Shown: piece by piece, positions 30,731 through 41,665 of the stretch | Layout: each line of letters opens with the position of its first letter | Position numbering within the stretch: the first letter of the stretch is position 1 | Assembly (NCBI RefSeq): GCF_004664715.2 | Contig: NC_051063.1 | Coordinates: 72,712,518-72,776,517, forward strand | Length of the DNA: 64,000 nucleotides | Direction of reading: 5' to 3' | DNA from: Peromyscus leucopus | Lineage: Eukaryota; Chordata; Mammalia; Rodentia; Cricetidae | Program-made: the position numbers and the translations under genes | Notes under the pieces: model-generated | The model's input: only the letters and a program-made list of their open reading frames with translations | What the model was told of the DNA's origin: nothing | Database searches by the model: none

Positions 30731-31666
30731 AAGAGAGAGATTCTGGCTGGCATTTTGGAAGGAAGAGAAATCCGCACTCCAAGGATTGCAATGTGAAATG
30801 AGATGCTTTTGATCAGCTCCCTTGACTGTTTGATCTCTGGGTGGAACGGTCGGATTGGTTTTTTTCCCCCCTTCTTGGGGCGAAGATCCAGGCCATGGGA
30901 CGATTCTGGGAGAGCATCCCTTAAGGCTTCTGGGAGCTATCTGGTGAATCCCAGATGCCCCACCGCCATCTTGGCTGTGTGCTGGGTATCAACCATGGGG
31001 CTCTGTGCTTCTAGGTCTGCACCGGCCACTGGGCAAAGTGAGCTATGAGACTCAGCAGCCCTTACGGAGGCACACCTGCCCGGGGAGGTGGGGGCGGGGA
31101 GCCAGACAGGTGGGAAGTCTGAACCTTGGCTGCCTGCTGTGGTAATCCCTGTGACACTGAAACTGGGAGGGAAACCATGACTGGGGGAGACCGTGGAAAG
31201 AGCATCCTGGTCCAGCTGGTGGCTTCCTGGAAGGAGTCAGCTCTTCAGGAGCAAGCTGGGAGGCAACACTTGGAAAGATGTATCCCCCAAACCTTGCATC
31301 CCATACCATTGTTCATCTTTCCTCTGGGTACCAAGTGGGCACTGGAGACAGGAGACTGTTAAGACACAAGTCCTGGTCCCAACCATCTCTGACGATGTTT
31401 CAGAGGAGTGTCCAATGAGGCGGGGTGGGGGGAGGTCTGCCTTCATTCTGGCTCTTTCTGCATGTTCTGGAAAGCCCCTGTGTGTGACTCTGCTGGCACT
31501 GCTGCTGAGATCAAGGCAGCATCAACAGTAGGAGTTTAGGATGCCCTGATACAAAACCAAGTCTGCATGGAGGACAAGGACATAAGTGACAAATACTTGA
31601 ATTAAACAATCACGTTCACACGCTAAGTCCCTTAAGAAGTTAATCATTTTGTAAAAATCAGTAATC
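30731..31666. other. Repeat-free unassigned sequence
   Basis: No repeat or gene recognised. It continues the repeat-poor block that starts near 29.15 kb, making about 2.5 kb without an identified transposable element, the longest such stretch near this part of the window with candidate regulatory motifs. Confidence 0.4.
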
Positions 31667-31767
31667 GTGTATGTGTGCTTGCCTGCGTATGTGTGTGTGC
31701 ATGTGTGCATGCCTGTGTGTGTCTGCGTGTGTGGATGTGTGTGCATGTGTCTGTGTCTATGCGCGCT

Positions 31768-31809
<42 letters not shown>
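31667..31809 (+). repeat. (TG)n-rich microsatellite
   Basis: Interrupted TG/TGCG sequence grading into a pure (GT)n tract at 31770-31809. Confidence 0.95.
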
Positions 31810-31811
<2 letters not shown>

Positions 31812-31984
31812 CGGCCAGTGTAGGTGTTAGAAAGGCTCCAAGAGTATCTTACAAAATTTGAAATTGCAGAACTGTAGAAGGAATGTCATCAATGCCCAGA
31901 TGCAGACATGTTTTCTGTTCACAGAGTCATTTATTGAACACGTAACTCAGAAGTTTAACAGGAAAGTGTATCTTGTGGTTATGG

Positions 31985-32125
31985 TTTGGCTTGGTTTTCT
32001 TATTTTGAGGTAGGTCCTTACTCTGTATCCCAGACTGACCTAGAACTCCCCTTGAGGCTGAGGCTGGCCTCAAACTTGCAGACTGCAAACTTTTACTGAA
32101 GCCACTGTGCCGGACTGAAATTACT
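31985..32125 (-). mobile_element. B1 SINE, reverse
   Basis: CTTATTTTGAGGTAGGTCCT, TACTCTGTATCCCAGACTGA, CCTAGAACTCC, GGCTGGCCTCAAACTTGCAG and GAAGCCACTGTGCCGGACTG follow reverse B1 order, with a diverged middle. Confidence 0.7.
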
Positions 32126-33510
32126 GCTAACAAGCTGGTTGGAGGTGAGGTGATGCAAGACCTACCTGGCCCAACCCTGTCATCAGCACAAGCCGGTGAA
32201 CACAGGAGGGGTCAGCAGGGAATGTTCAGTGGCATGTCCTTAGAAAGCCTTTTGGTAGCAAAGGCGGAGGATAATTTATGCAAGGTTTAAGTAGCTTTTA
32301 AACAGCCAGTTTTTCTTGTACAGTGACTGGGTTTCCATAAAACGGAGACGAGGCTTGCCCGTTCGGCTCAGTTTTAGAGAGGACGGTGCTGTAAAGTTAA
32401 TGCGCTGAACAATCTATGGCACTCTGGCATTAAATCCAACACAGGACATAAAGAATCGGACCTGCTTCTCTAAGCCCTGGCCGTCAGCAGGGAGATTGAG
32501 CAATCTCTGCAGATGAAAATCACCCCAGTGAGTGGAAAAGAGCTGGGAGTGGGGAGGTGAGGGGGGGTAAGGGTCAGGAGCAAGAGGAGAGAGACGGGGT
32601 GGGTGGAAGCTACTTCGTTGAAGGATTTGTGTTATAAGCACCAGTGTACCGGGGCTTTGGAAAGCCAGCCTGAGAGAGGGAGAACGAAGAAAAGGAAAGG
32701 GAGAAGTAAAGAGAAATCTGAGGCACTGACAAAGACTGCTTCAAAGCGCAAAGAGGGAGGAGGCAAGTAAATCATCTCAGAGGGCAAGATGGTCCTTTCA
32801 GATACAAGCACTCGCAAGCAAGTGAGAAGACATGGAAAGGGGAGTGGTCATCGGCACAGATGAAGACGCCTTGAGCTGGTGGTGGCCAGGGCCTTTCCTT
32901 GGACGTTGAGTGGCTGAGTACAGACAAGGGTTTTCAGAGCGAAATGATTAAGTCAACTGAGTCATCAGATAGATAGCCAGCTCCTTCAGGCCTCCTGCCT
33001 CCACCCGCTGAACCCGGAGATGGACAGTGAATGGGAGCCAAGAGTAGCGACATGTTCAAGGAGACGAAGACTTGAGGAGCCAAACTTAGGGACAAGTGAC
33101 AGAGAGACAGTTGATGGGCAAGAGGGAGATGTCACCTGCCTTGTCTACTCCAAGTGTGAGAACAGCAGTTGTGTTGCCTAGAAGATGGAGGGGGTGATCC
33201 CGGAAGGACCAAAGCGCTGTGGCCGTTGCTCTTGAGAAACTTGAGGAGTGGCTTATGCTACTCCGTGGATTCCTGTGTAGATGGCCTCTTCCTTATCAAG
33301 ACTCAAACTCAACACCAGGAATAACGAAGTGGATTTGAAGATGTGTGAGACAGCAGATGTCAGCTCCAGCTCATCACGGCTTTGGGAAATTCATTAATGG
33401 GAATAACATTAATTCATTGCTACCTCCCAGCATCACTGTTGCCGCTTGTGGACTTCAGGAATCCTGTCTCCCCATCAAAGACAGGACCAGGAACGATGGG
33501 AACATAGAAG
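32126..33510. other. Repeat-poor sequence with two candidate conserved segments
   Basis: No repeat is recognised. At 32230-32530, GGATAATTTATGCAAGG, CCATAAAACGGAGACG and GTTAATGCGCTGAAC combine A/T-rich cores with CpGs. At 33380-33425, AATTCATTAATGGGAATAAC is followed by ATTAATTCATTGC, two ATTAAT-type homeodomain cores about 20 bp apart. These look like conserved noncoding DNA, by inference. TGAGTCATCA near 32959 is a good AP-1 site. Confidence 0.35.
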
Positions 33511-33519
33511 TGCCTTTAA

Positions 33520-33605
33520 CATGCCCCCCACCCCCGTGCTTGGACTGAACCCAGGGCCTCGTGAATCCTAGACAAGAGCTCTACCGTTGGGTTCCACTCC
33601 CGCTA
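33520..33605 (-). mobile_element. ID-type SINE head, reverse
   Basis: CCGTGCTTGGACTGAACCCA, GGGCCTCGTGAATCCTAGAC and AAGAGCTCTACCGTTGGGTT are the reverse complement of the tRNA-Ala-derived ID/B4 head (boxes B and A recognisable). Confidence 0.65.
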
Positions 33606-33824
33606 TACCCTACCTGCAATCCAGAACCTCTAAGAATGATCCATTCACTAGAGCAACCCGTTCTCAGGGTGGGACACAGCTCTTGACTATTCTGTGGGAC
33701 AAAGGCAGGGGTGGCTGGAAGGAAAATTGGGGACCAGAATCCTGTAGAAACTCACTTTTTTGTTAACCACTGTCTGTTGCACAGGTTGGGAGACTCCATT
33801 GTGCAGGGTAGATTAGCCTTCTGG

Positions 33825-33995
33825 TCCCTGCCATGTGCTTGTCATTGTTCTGATCACTGGCATTTGTACTATAATCTTTTCATGCTTGAGAAGTCAATGT
33901 CCACATTCCCATTTCACAGACACTTAAAGAGGATCAGCAGGTTGTCTCTCTCCCCAGACAGAGCAGATGGATGCCCTGCGCTTGGCTTTTCTCTC
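33825..33995 (-). mobile_element. MIR SINE
   Basis: GCCATGTGCTTGTCATTGTT, TAATCTTTTCATGCTTGAG, ACATTCCCATTTCACAGACA and CTTAAAGAGGATCAGCAGG parallel reverse MIR (TATGTGCCAGGCACTGTTCT, CCCATTTTACAGATG, AGAGGTTAAG). Confidence 0.65.
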
Positions 33996-34399
33996 ATGGG
34001 AAAGGCTCAGAATCTCCCCAACTTGTGGCCAACATTTCTGCTACTTTCTGTGGTCTGCCCCTGAGATAACTTCCTCAGGTACTTAAGAAAAGGTGTTTAT
34101 TCAGTCTTTTATTAGAATAGCAGCAGTGGCTGCTCTTTTACACCAGGAACTGTCCCAATACCCTGAGACCTCAAGAAGTTCCTTTCCCAGGGCTTCCATC
34201 ATGCCTTCTCTGCCCCTAGCACTGTTTTCAACTTCTCTTTAAAATATTCAAAATGAGAAGAAATCTAAGCATTTCAGGAGTAAAGGTGTAAAGATGAGCA
34301 CAGAGTGGAGGGCTCAGTCATGGAGCCCTTATCTATCTGCTCTGTCCTTGAGTTCCAGCAAGAAAACCCCACCCATGGGAACAGCAAAGGGTTGCATTG
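33996..34399. other. Unassigned sequence
   Basis: No repeat or gene recognised. Confidence 0.4.
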
Positions 34400-34612
34400 C
34401 AAACCCTTAGCCAGAGAACTATAGCCAGTAGACTAAATGTAGTTTCTGCTTGGGATGTAAATAAAGTTTTATTAGAACTGTTATTTGTTTATCTATCAGC
34501 TTTGGCTGCTTTTGCACTTCACTGGTGAATTTTAGTAGCTGGAACAAGAGACTTTCTGGACCCAATGCCTAGATCACATGCTTTCTCTTTCTAACAGGAG
34601 TTGGTGACCCTG
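34400..34612 (+). mobile_element. hAT-type DNA transposon fossil
   Basis: GTAAATAAAGTTTTATTAGA, ACTGTTATTTGTTTATCTAT, GGCTGCTTTTGCACTTCACT, GTAGCTGGAACAAGAGACTT and the terminal AGGAGTTGGTGACCCTG match, in order, an ancient mammalian nonautonomous hAT family whose end reads TTTGCCGACCCCTG. Only the right part is kept; the terminal inverted repeat end lies near 34612. A second fragment of the same family is at 43390-43575. Confidence 0.65.
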
Positions 34613-35755
34613 ACTTCAGCTGTCAAAAGTGAAATACTGATACAAGGGTCTCTCTTCAGAAAAGCCCTTGGGGGCAGAGGTGTGCCACCACATCCCTTCA
34701 TCTTTAGTCATTGAATGCTCATGGCCACTTAACTGCACAGCAGGCTCCCAGCTCTACCTTGAGAACAAAAGCTGAGCACAGTATCCCTTTCCACCAGAGA
34801 CAGTGTGGTGTAAAAGAGGGCTGTGCAGTCGTGGTGCTGGAGAGCAGAACTGTGCAAACCAATATGGAGGCACCGGGCTTGGAAGTTGGGTGTCCTAGAA
34901 AGAGGCAGCCAATCCCACCGAGGAGGAGGCAGGGAAGCCTTCTGAGACATGATGGACTCTGGCCCTTGGAGGGTTCCGAGTACAGGAGCAGCCATGATGG
35001 GCTGTGGATGAGTAGTAAGGGTCGGCCTTGTGTTATACACGGGGACCTCCAGCTTTGCATGTCAATGTCCTTCCCACTTTAGCAGGTTCCATCTTGGCTC
35101 ACCTTTCAGGTGGGGAAGGAAATAATGGAGAGACAGAAGGCATGAGTGACAGGACACTGGCACCTGCCTTGTCCTTCTTAGGAGAGCTGCGGGGGACAGA
35201 CGCCCTGGAAGGCCCTCTGAAAATCATCAGGGCACAAAGTCCAGCGAATAAGTGGGCCTTTGTCAGTGGGCCTGGCACCTGGGCACAGGAGGGAGCAACC
35301 ATTTCAGCTATGGACGAACATGGCAGTTTTGAACTTGAGGGCATCCAACACCCTTTGCCTCTATAGCATGCGTACAGCAATTGTTGAAATTGCATACAAC
35401 CCTCCCTCTACAGAAGGGTAGAACTGTTATTGCTGTCTTCATAGTATTGTTAAATACAGCGATATTTCATGAAAACAATCCAAACCTCAAGTCCATCTCC
35501 TTCCATGGCCTTGCTTACGTACTTAGCCAGTCATTATCATTATCTTCAGTTATGTCTAAAGGACTGGTTTGGGTCTCTGTTGTGGAAATAAAAAAAGAAA
35601 GAAAAGAAAAGAAAGAAATTTTTGAGAGGAAATGGGTTACCGAATGGTGGGGTCTGAGCTCTGGGCATCAACCTTGAGCCAGATCAATTTCTTGCTTTTG
35701 GAGACCTCTGCACCCCTCTGCTGAGAGCCTTGTTTTCCCGTATCAGGTGATGGAT
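34613..35755. other. Unassigned sequence
   Basis: About 1.1 kb with no recognised repeat apart from an A-rich GAAA stretch at 35588-35619. Open frames of 98 to 123 codons on both strands overlap and show no domain. Confidence 0.4.
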
Positions 35756-35830
35756 GGGGCTGGAGTGCAGCTCAGTGGTGGATGTGTGCATTGAATGTAG
35801 AAGGTCTGGATTCTCTAGATAGTATGCCCA
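35756..35830 (+). mobile_element. ID-type SINE head
   Basis: GGGGCTGGAGTGCAGCTCAG, TGGTGGATGTGTGCATTGAA and AGGTCTGGATTCTCTAGAT correspond to the tRNA-derived ID/B4 head; the second half is absent. Confidence 0.55.
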
Positions 35831-36044
35831 CAAAAGGACAACACACTTAAAGGTGGCATGGCCATTCAGCACCTGAGAGTGCCCCAGCACCACCCTGAGG
35901 CCCTGAGTGGTACCTTGCAGCAAGGCCTCTGACATAGGAGGGTCCCAGTTTCTTCATCTGCAGAAGCAGAAGCTGGATCTTCCCCCCCACGGACTGGGGA
36001 AGACCATTAAAGGAGATGCTTTGGTCTTTCTGTTAGATGTTTGT

Positions 36045-36140
36045 TTGTCTGTTGTTTTTGTTTGTCAAGACCGGGTTTCTCTGTGTAGCCCTGACTGTCC
36101 TGGAACTCGCTCTGTAGCCCAGGCTGGCCTGCTGGCCCCT
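36045..36140 (-). mobile_element. B1 SINE, partial
   Basis: TTGTCAAGACCGGGTTTCTC, TGTGTAGCCCTGACTGTCCT and GGAACTCGCTCTGTAGCCCA, GGCTGGCC are the reverse of the B1 right half with low divergence, preceded by a TTTG-rich tail. The left half of the B1 is missing. Confidence 0.85.
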
Positions 36141-37164
36141 ATGGTCTTTCTTATGGTAAACCTTTTCAATCCTTCTGCAAAACAAGCCAAATGACGTCAA
36201 TGGAAGGGGCAGAGGCTACTGCAAAGCCTAGCAGCAAAACCCTGGGCGGTGAATGCAGAAGACGGCTGAGACAGTCGGAGACTCTGTATCTGTACTCCTC
36301 ACGCAGTGTGTTGCCAGGTCCAGGGTCTATAGATGGCAGTCTCCTGCCAACTTCCAGCCAGTGAAACCGGCTTTATCAACGACTACACTCCACGCAAAGG
36401 GAGCAAGCAAGGCAAGGAAGGTGTCAGAAGTCTGACGATTCCTAACTCACCTTCAGAAGTAACCTAAGCCTTCCAGGGACCCACACGGTCACTCAGAATG
36501 TTTGGTTTTGAAAATCAAAAGTATTTTTCTAAAATATTTATCTACAAATCATATTTTACTAAAGGAAAGATAGTCCACAAATATACAAAAAACTTGGTGC
36601 TTGAATGTTGAAGCCATGTAACTGAGTCATTGTTGAGATTTTCCCTCAACAAACCCACCCCCATCTGCTTCCTGTCTTCAGGGGTGTCTTCCAAGCTGCT
36701 CAGCTATAGAACTCACAGCAAGGGAATGGGCCCTTTTCCTTGTGGTACTGTGTTTCCATCTTAATGTATTCCTGTGGGTCTTTGACACCCATTCTGGAGA
36801 ACCACATCTACTGGTCAGCCTTGGCATTCAGAGGTCTATGCCAGACTTTGCCTTTGCTGGTCATCAAAGACGCTCTAATTAAAATGAAGAAAGATTGTTT
36901 TAATCTTCATTTGACCATGATGAGTTTGAGCCATTGAAATGGTCATTGTAGGGTAAAAATGCTTGGTCAAAAATCAGTAAATTTCCAACCATTTGAGTCA
37001 TATGCCAGGGCCAGTGGCAAACGCTGGGGGCAGAAATAAGTGCCTGACATATAGGGACATCCAAGAGGAACAGTCAGGTGATTGGGCCATTCTCACGCAG
37101 GGGACAGCTATTATATTAAAGGCAGAAGAGGCTGCTTGGGAGACATGAAATAGAGCTACTCTGA
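36141..37164. other. Unassigned sequence
   Basis: About 1 kb without a recognised repeat or gene. A/T-rich at 36500-36600. At 36873-36910, AAATGAAGAAAGATT and AATCTTCATTT form an imperfect hairpin near an AATTAAAAT core; possibly regulatory, unproven. Confidence 0.35.
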
Positions 37165-37190
37165 TGTGTGTGTGTGTGTGGGGGGGAGGA
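37165..37190 (+). repeat. Short (TG)n and G-run
   Basis: About eight TG units followed by seven or more G. Confidence 0.85.
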
Positions 37191-37854
37191 GGGCCAAAGG
37201 GACTGAGCCCCTGGGGCTGCTAAGCAGAGAAGTATGGGCACACTAAAGTGCCCGGATTGGGAAAGGAGGACAAGCAAGTGTGGATGAAGCATGGTGTGGG
37301 AGGAGAGTGCAGAGGCAGCAGATGGAGAGGGAGCAAGACCCTAGACATGATGGAGAGGAGCTGCCCTGCCCCAAGCACACCAGCAGCCACTCAGCGCTCT
37401 TAATCTGACAAATGGCAAGATTGGACTGACCATTTAGAAAAAGAATTCCGGTTGCTAGTGTAGACAATTGATTAAGCCCAGTAAGAACTGCGGCAGGAAC
37501 TCCAGCTGAGGTGAGAGAAGATATGGCCTGTGGTGCTGGGGACAGACAGAGCTGAACAGATCCACTGGTTTGAGTCTGGGTTCTTCTGTGATGGAATCTC
37601 GGGATTCAGGAGTTGAGAGAGGAGGAGGCACCTGTCACAAGTGCTGCTACTCAGGTAGAGGACCCTGGGAAAGCAGACACAGTAGGAAGACAAGAGCTCA
37701 CAACACACTTGGACTGCTGGTGTGGTGTGTCTGTCATCCAGGTCCCTTGTGCAGGCAGCAGCTTTGTCTACAGATTTGATGCTCCATGGGGAGGTCCCCA
37801 TGGGGGTCTGCATCAACCTTGGATGAAGACACATCACCTCACTTGGCTTTTTGA
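37191..37854. other. Unassigned sequence
   Basis: No repeat or gene recognised. Frames on both strands are open but overlap and lack domains. Confidence 0.4.
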
Positions 37855-37935
37855 CAGGAGTGCTTGGGGTCTGAACTCAGGTCCTCGTCCTTGCTCAGGA
37901 AGCACTTTACCAACCAAAATAGCTCCCTGGCCCCA
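37855..37935 (-). mobile_element. SINE head (B3/B4 type), reverse
   Basis: GCTTGGGGTCTGAACTCAGG, TCCTCGTCCTTGCTCAGGAA, GCACTTTACCAACCAAAATA and GCTCCCTGGCCCC are the reverse of the tRNA-like head of a B3/B4 SINE. Confidence 0.65.
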
Positions 37936-38122
37936 AAACCAAGCTCAGGAATAATAAATCAGGACATCGAGCTCAGAGCAGGCAGGGTGACATGGTTGGG
38001 GGTGTGATGCAGAGCCGGGAGCCCCAAACACAACATGCTGAGTGGTTTTAAGCTCCAAACTCTCAGGCTTATCTCAACAGCACTAAGAAGAGCTTCAGGG
38101 ATGTGGCTGAGGTTCTCAGCCT

Positions 38123-38188
38123 CTAACCTCCTCCCTGCATCAGAGGACACATCTGCTAACCTCCTCCCTGCATCAGAGGGCACATCTG
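38123..38188 (+). repeat. Two-copy 33-bp tandem repeat
   Basis: Units 38123-38155 and 38156-38188 begin CTAACCTCCTCCCTGCATCA and end CACATCTG; they differ at one base (GAGGAC versus GAGGGC). The unit length is a multiple of three, so short open frames on both strands continue through it, but no gene is indicated. Confidence 0.95.
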
Positions 38189-38689
38189 GAGAAGATAACG
38201 ACAGCAACTCTGGAGGCCCCTCTGGGTCTCGGGACACAAAAACTTAGAAATTATGTGGTTGAGAGCCACAAAGAACTCACTCCTTTTTCTTTTAGCCCCA
38301 GTGCCCTGAATGACCAAAGCAATGATTTTGCAATCGACCGACATTCTTATATCTAGTGAAACTCTTCCCACAGGAAGCATCTATGATGGAAACCTTGGGC
38401 AGGCAAGTTAAATGTACAAAATTTTCCCATGAAAATGGAATTGATTCTCTAAGCGGAGAAACAAACTCAGTCGGTGTGTTAGTTCAATATTAAAAGCAAC
38501 CATAAAGACCCTCGCATCCAAGACCATGGCCTGCTGCGGTTAGATGTGGGGATGTCTGCTCATTGCCTGAGCTGTAGCCAAAAGATGTAGGCTAGGACAG
38601 TCCCCGTCCCCATATCCTCAGTATGTGCCCTCAGCACCTCTATCAGGGACACTGCAGTGGTCAAACACCTGACCGGAGCGACCAGGGAG
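38189..38689. other. Unassigned sequence
   Basis: No repeat or gene recognised. Confidence 0.4.
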
Positions 38690-38985
38690 AGGAAGAAGAA
38701 CTGACTTTGGCTGATGGTTGGGGTACCATCCATGGTGGGGAGGGGCAGTGAGAGGAGCAGCTCATGGTCTTGACTCTAGGACTGGGAGGTTGCTTGCTCA
38801 CCTCTCGACCAATCAGGAGACACAGGGGATAGGAAGGGAGGCAAGCGATAAAACTTTAAGGCCTGCCTTCTAGTCACCCACATCCTCCAATCAGACCCTA
38901 CTTCTTTTTGTTCCAGTCTCCCCAAGCAGTATGGACCAACGGCCAAGAATTCAAACACAGTTCACATTCAAACTATGGCAACGCT
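38690..38985 (-). mobile_element. MaLR (ORR1-like) LTR, reverse
   Basis: GGTACCATCCATGGTGGGGA, GGAGCAGCTCATGGTCTTGA, CTGCCTTCTAGTCACCCACA, TCCTCCAATCAGACCCTAC and ACCAACGGCCAAGAATTCAA, ACACAGTTCACATTCAAACT are the reverse landmarks of a rodent MaLR LTR. Confidence 0.65.
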
Positions 38986-39189
38986 TCTCCTGGAGCACTC
39001 AGCCCAGCCCAGTGTATCCGGCCTTCAGTAGCTACTCTATTCTTCTGGTGTGCAGGGTGGTCCCTAAGCACAGAACCATAGCCATCGCCTGTTGGTGGAT
39101 CCTTTCCTCTGCCCTGAGCCCCTGCCCATTTGTAGTTCCTGAGCATCATTGTTTAAGCCAAAGCTTGATCCTGAGATTGAGGATTCCTA

Positions 39190-39478
39190 ACAGCTCAGTT
39201 AGTAAAGGGCTTGCTGCATAGGCTTGAAGACCTGAGTTCAGATCCCCGCCCCCCACATACACACATGTGAAAAGGCCAAGTGAGGTGGCATACACTTGTA
39301 ATTTCAGTGCTGGGGAGTCAGAGACAGGTGGATCTCTGGGATCCAGCCAGCCTAGTGTAATTGGAGAGTTCCAGGCTAGTGAGAGACCCCTTCTCAAAAA
39401 CAAGGTGGATGGCACCTGAGGAATGACACCTGAGATTGACTTCTGGTCTCTACATGCACGTGTATACGCAAGTGCGTG

Positions 39479-39486
<8 letters not shown>
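39190..39486 (+). mobile_element. B4-family SINE (RSINE1/B4A type)
   Basis: AGCTCAGTTAGTAAAGGGCT, GACCTGAGTTCAGATCCCC, AGGTGGCATACACTTGTAAT, GGAGTCAGAGACAGGTGGAT, CCAGCCAGCCTAGTGTAATT, AGTGAGAGACCCCTTCTCAA and GGCACCTGAGGAATGACACC make a complete copy on the plus strand, ending in a CACGCGCGCA-rich tail that runs into a (CA)n array. Confidence 0.85.

Positions 39487-39532
<46 letters not shown>
39487..39532 (+). repeat. (CA)n microsatellite in SINE tail
   Basis: About 22 CA units continuous with the tail of the upstream B4-family SINE; followed by A-rich CAAAACCCACAAAAAACAAG. Confidence 0.97.
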
Positions 39533-39535
<3 letters not shown>

Positions 39536-39779
39536 CCCACAAAAAACAAGAACAAAACAAAACCTGACATAGAAATGACTTCAGGACACTAACCCTAAAA
39601 TAATTTCAGGAAAACAAAGACGGCTCAAACAGGGCAGAGGAAGGAGGAGGAACACTCTCACTCAGAGCCAGGCTGTAGGACAGAGCAGTGTGGAAGGGCA
39701 AGAGCATCAGGAGCAGGCCCCTGATTTGGGATTCACTGGCTCACATGCATCTCTTCTGATAAGCTGCAAAATCTAAAAC

Positions 39780-40050
39780 TCCTTATTAAATGTCAGATAA
39801 ATCGGCTGGCCTGAGGCGAAGCCTCTGAACGGATGGCGAGTGCCGCAGTCCGATTCTCTGTAATTGATGGGCTCTGGAAAAGCAGAACCAATCCAGGCTG
39901 ATTGCAGATGAAATGACTCCAGCCAGCAAAGTTCAAACAAGAAATATGTGAACTTTAAAGTACTTGAACACAAATCAAGACAGTGAGTTTTTATAAAAAT
40001 CTTTACTAGCTCAAACTGCTGAAGCTCAGAATGACCTTTATTCTTTGGGG
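39780..40050. promoter_or_regulatory. Candidate conserved noncoding element
   Basis: Repeat-free, mixed A/T-rich with CpGs (ATAAATCGGCTGG, GAGGCGAAGCCTC which is an inverted repeat, AACGGATGGCGAG) and TGTAATTGATGGG. It sits between a SINE and unassigned DNA. A long minus-strand frame (39773-40258) crosses it but has no recognisable domain. Regulatory role is inference. Confidence 0.3.
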
Positions 40051-41246
40051 TGAGAAGCTGGTGGGGCAGAGAATGCTCCCACCATATATCAGGTCGAGCT
40101 ATGGGAGAAGAGCAGGGAGGGGAACCTGCCACCAGCCCCACTCCATACCTACAGGGACCTGGGAAGTGACAGTTTGGTGGAGACAGAACCCCCTCCTTCC
40201 ATTGTTCCATTGGACTGGACCTTGTGCTTTTTGCAGGACATTGGATGGGACTTCCCATATGCTCCTTAGACCATGGACTCGGGACACTGGGCTATAGACC
40301 CAGCTTCTCATCTATGCTCAGACATCCTGGTCCCCAAGCCAATACCAGTTGAACTCAGTAAACAAACATCCATGGGCCTGGTAAACATAGGACTCAGCAG
40401 ATGTAGATCTATGCTCTATATCATCCTCCATCATTCCTGAGAGGCATCCTTTTGGCATATAAGGAAACGGAAGGTTCTGGAGGACTTGGAGGACTATGGC
40501 TATAGAAGGATAGAGCTGGGTTTTTTTTTTTTATGTCATCTGTTGGATTCTGATCCCCTGCACATTCTTCCATCCCAAGTGTGTCCCTTCGTGACACCAA
40601 TTGGGCACCATGTGCAGTCTTATCCTACATGGGGGTCTTTCTTACTAGATTCCGTTGTAACCACCAGCTGGAAGAGCTAAAGGAGGCATCCCCAGCCATC
40701 TGGCTCCGATGCTCAAGAGTCTGCCCACTGTGCAGTGTAGTGGGTAGCTGCTCCAGCTCTGACCTCAGAACACTGCCCCTAGTGTGGCAGCAAGTAACTG
40801 CCACACCTGCCTATGACCTGCCCCTGGGGTGTGGCCAGGAGGGGCCCCTTAAGACCTGAGATGTGTATGTGTTCACTCTTTTAGCTCCCCATGGTCCTGG
40901 AGGCTGGATTTGCAGACCAAGTCAGAGTTCCCCAGAGAACTGCACTGGACTGTACCTCATATCTCCCAGATCCTGTAATTGACCCCTTATTGGTTGTAAG
41001 TTACCCCTGAAGTAAACCTCTTTTAATGATCAGATAAAGTACATGGAATTGCCTTGTTAATTATAGCAATAGTGCAGGGCTACCTCTGTCTACAGGATGT
41101 GGGCATCTGAGGAGAAGCAGGGATACTGAGCAAAGGAAGAGTGTTCAGAAATTGATGGGGTCTGTGTTGGGAAGCACTGTGGTAGTGCTGTTATGCTGGA
41201 CCCTGTGGAACAAAAAAGTTCAAATGTAGGATGTAAAGGAGCTATG
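40051..41246. other. Unassigned sequence, possible LTR remnant
   Basis: ATTGGTTGTAAGTTACCCCT followed by GAAGTAAACCTCTTTTAATG at about 40990-41028 looks like the 3' end of an LTR, but I cannot name it. The rest is unassigned. A T-run lies at 40521-40533. Confidence 0.35.
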
Positions 41247-41280
41247 CACACTGAGCCAGAGATCACACTGAGCCAGAGAT
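41247..41280 (+). repeat. Two-copy 17-bp tandem repeat
   Basis: CACACTGAGCCAGAGAT occurs twice in immediate succession, identical. Confidence 0.95.
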
Positions 41281-41299
41281 CACTCAATCAGTCCCTCAT

Positions 41300-41345
41300 T
41301 CATCTAATCTTCATCTAAACCCTCCTCTTTCTCGCATTGGCGTAG
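41300..41345 (-). mobile_element. Possible short L1 fragment
   Basis: TCTAAACCCTCCTCTTTCTC is nearly identical to part of the minus-strand L1 end at 966-985 (ATAAACCCTCCTCTTTCTC), and the following GCATTGG matches AATTGG there. The match is too short to be certain. Confidence 0.35.
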
Positions 41346-41539
41346 CTCTGGAGAGTCCGCTAGGCACTCGGGACAGACATCGCAGTGAATTCATGTTTCA
41401 AGTTTGTGGGTTTGGGCATAAACATTAAATCAAGCAGGATAACTTTCTAGCATTGTCTAGATACTCCATTCTGACCAGTTTGTGGAGGCCAACAGCCATT
41501 GACATCAAAGCCCAAACTATATATCTCAAAGTATGGATT

Positions 41540-41665
41540 CCAGCCAGGCATGGCATACAGCACATCTGTAATCCTAGCCTGGTAGACTGAGGCAAGGGGA
41601 TCTTGAGTTTGGGGCCAGCCTGGGCTACCCACTGGGACCCCATTTCAAAAAATAAAAAGTGGAAA
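41540..41665 (+). mobile_element. B1-type SINE
   Basis: CAGCCAGGCATGGCATACAG, CACATCTGTAATCCTAGCCT, GACTGAGGCAAGGGGATCTT, GGGGCCAGCCTGGGCTACCC and CCATTTCAAAAAATAAAAAG are in plus-strand B1 order; diverged. Confidence 0.75.

Noticed and set aside
39773..40258. 161-codon minus-strand open frame
   Set aside because: It crosses a candidate noncoding element and has no recognisable domain or exon structure.
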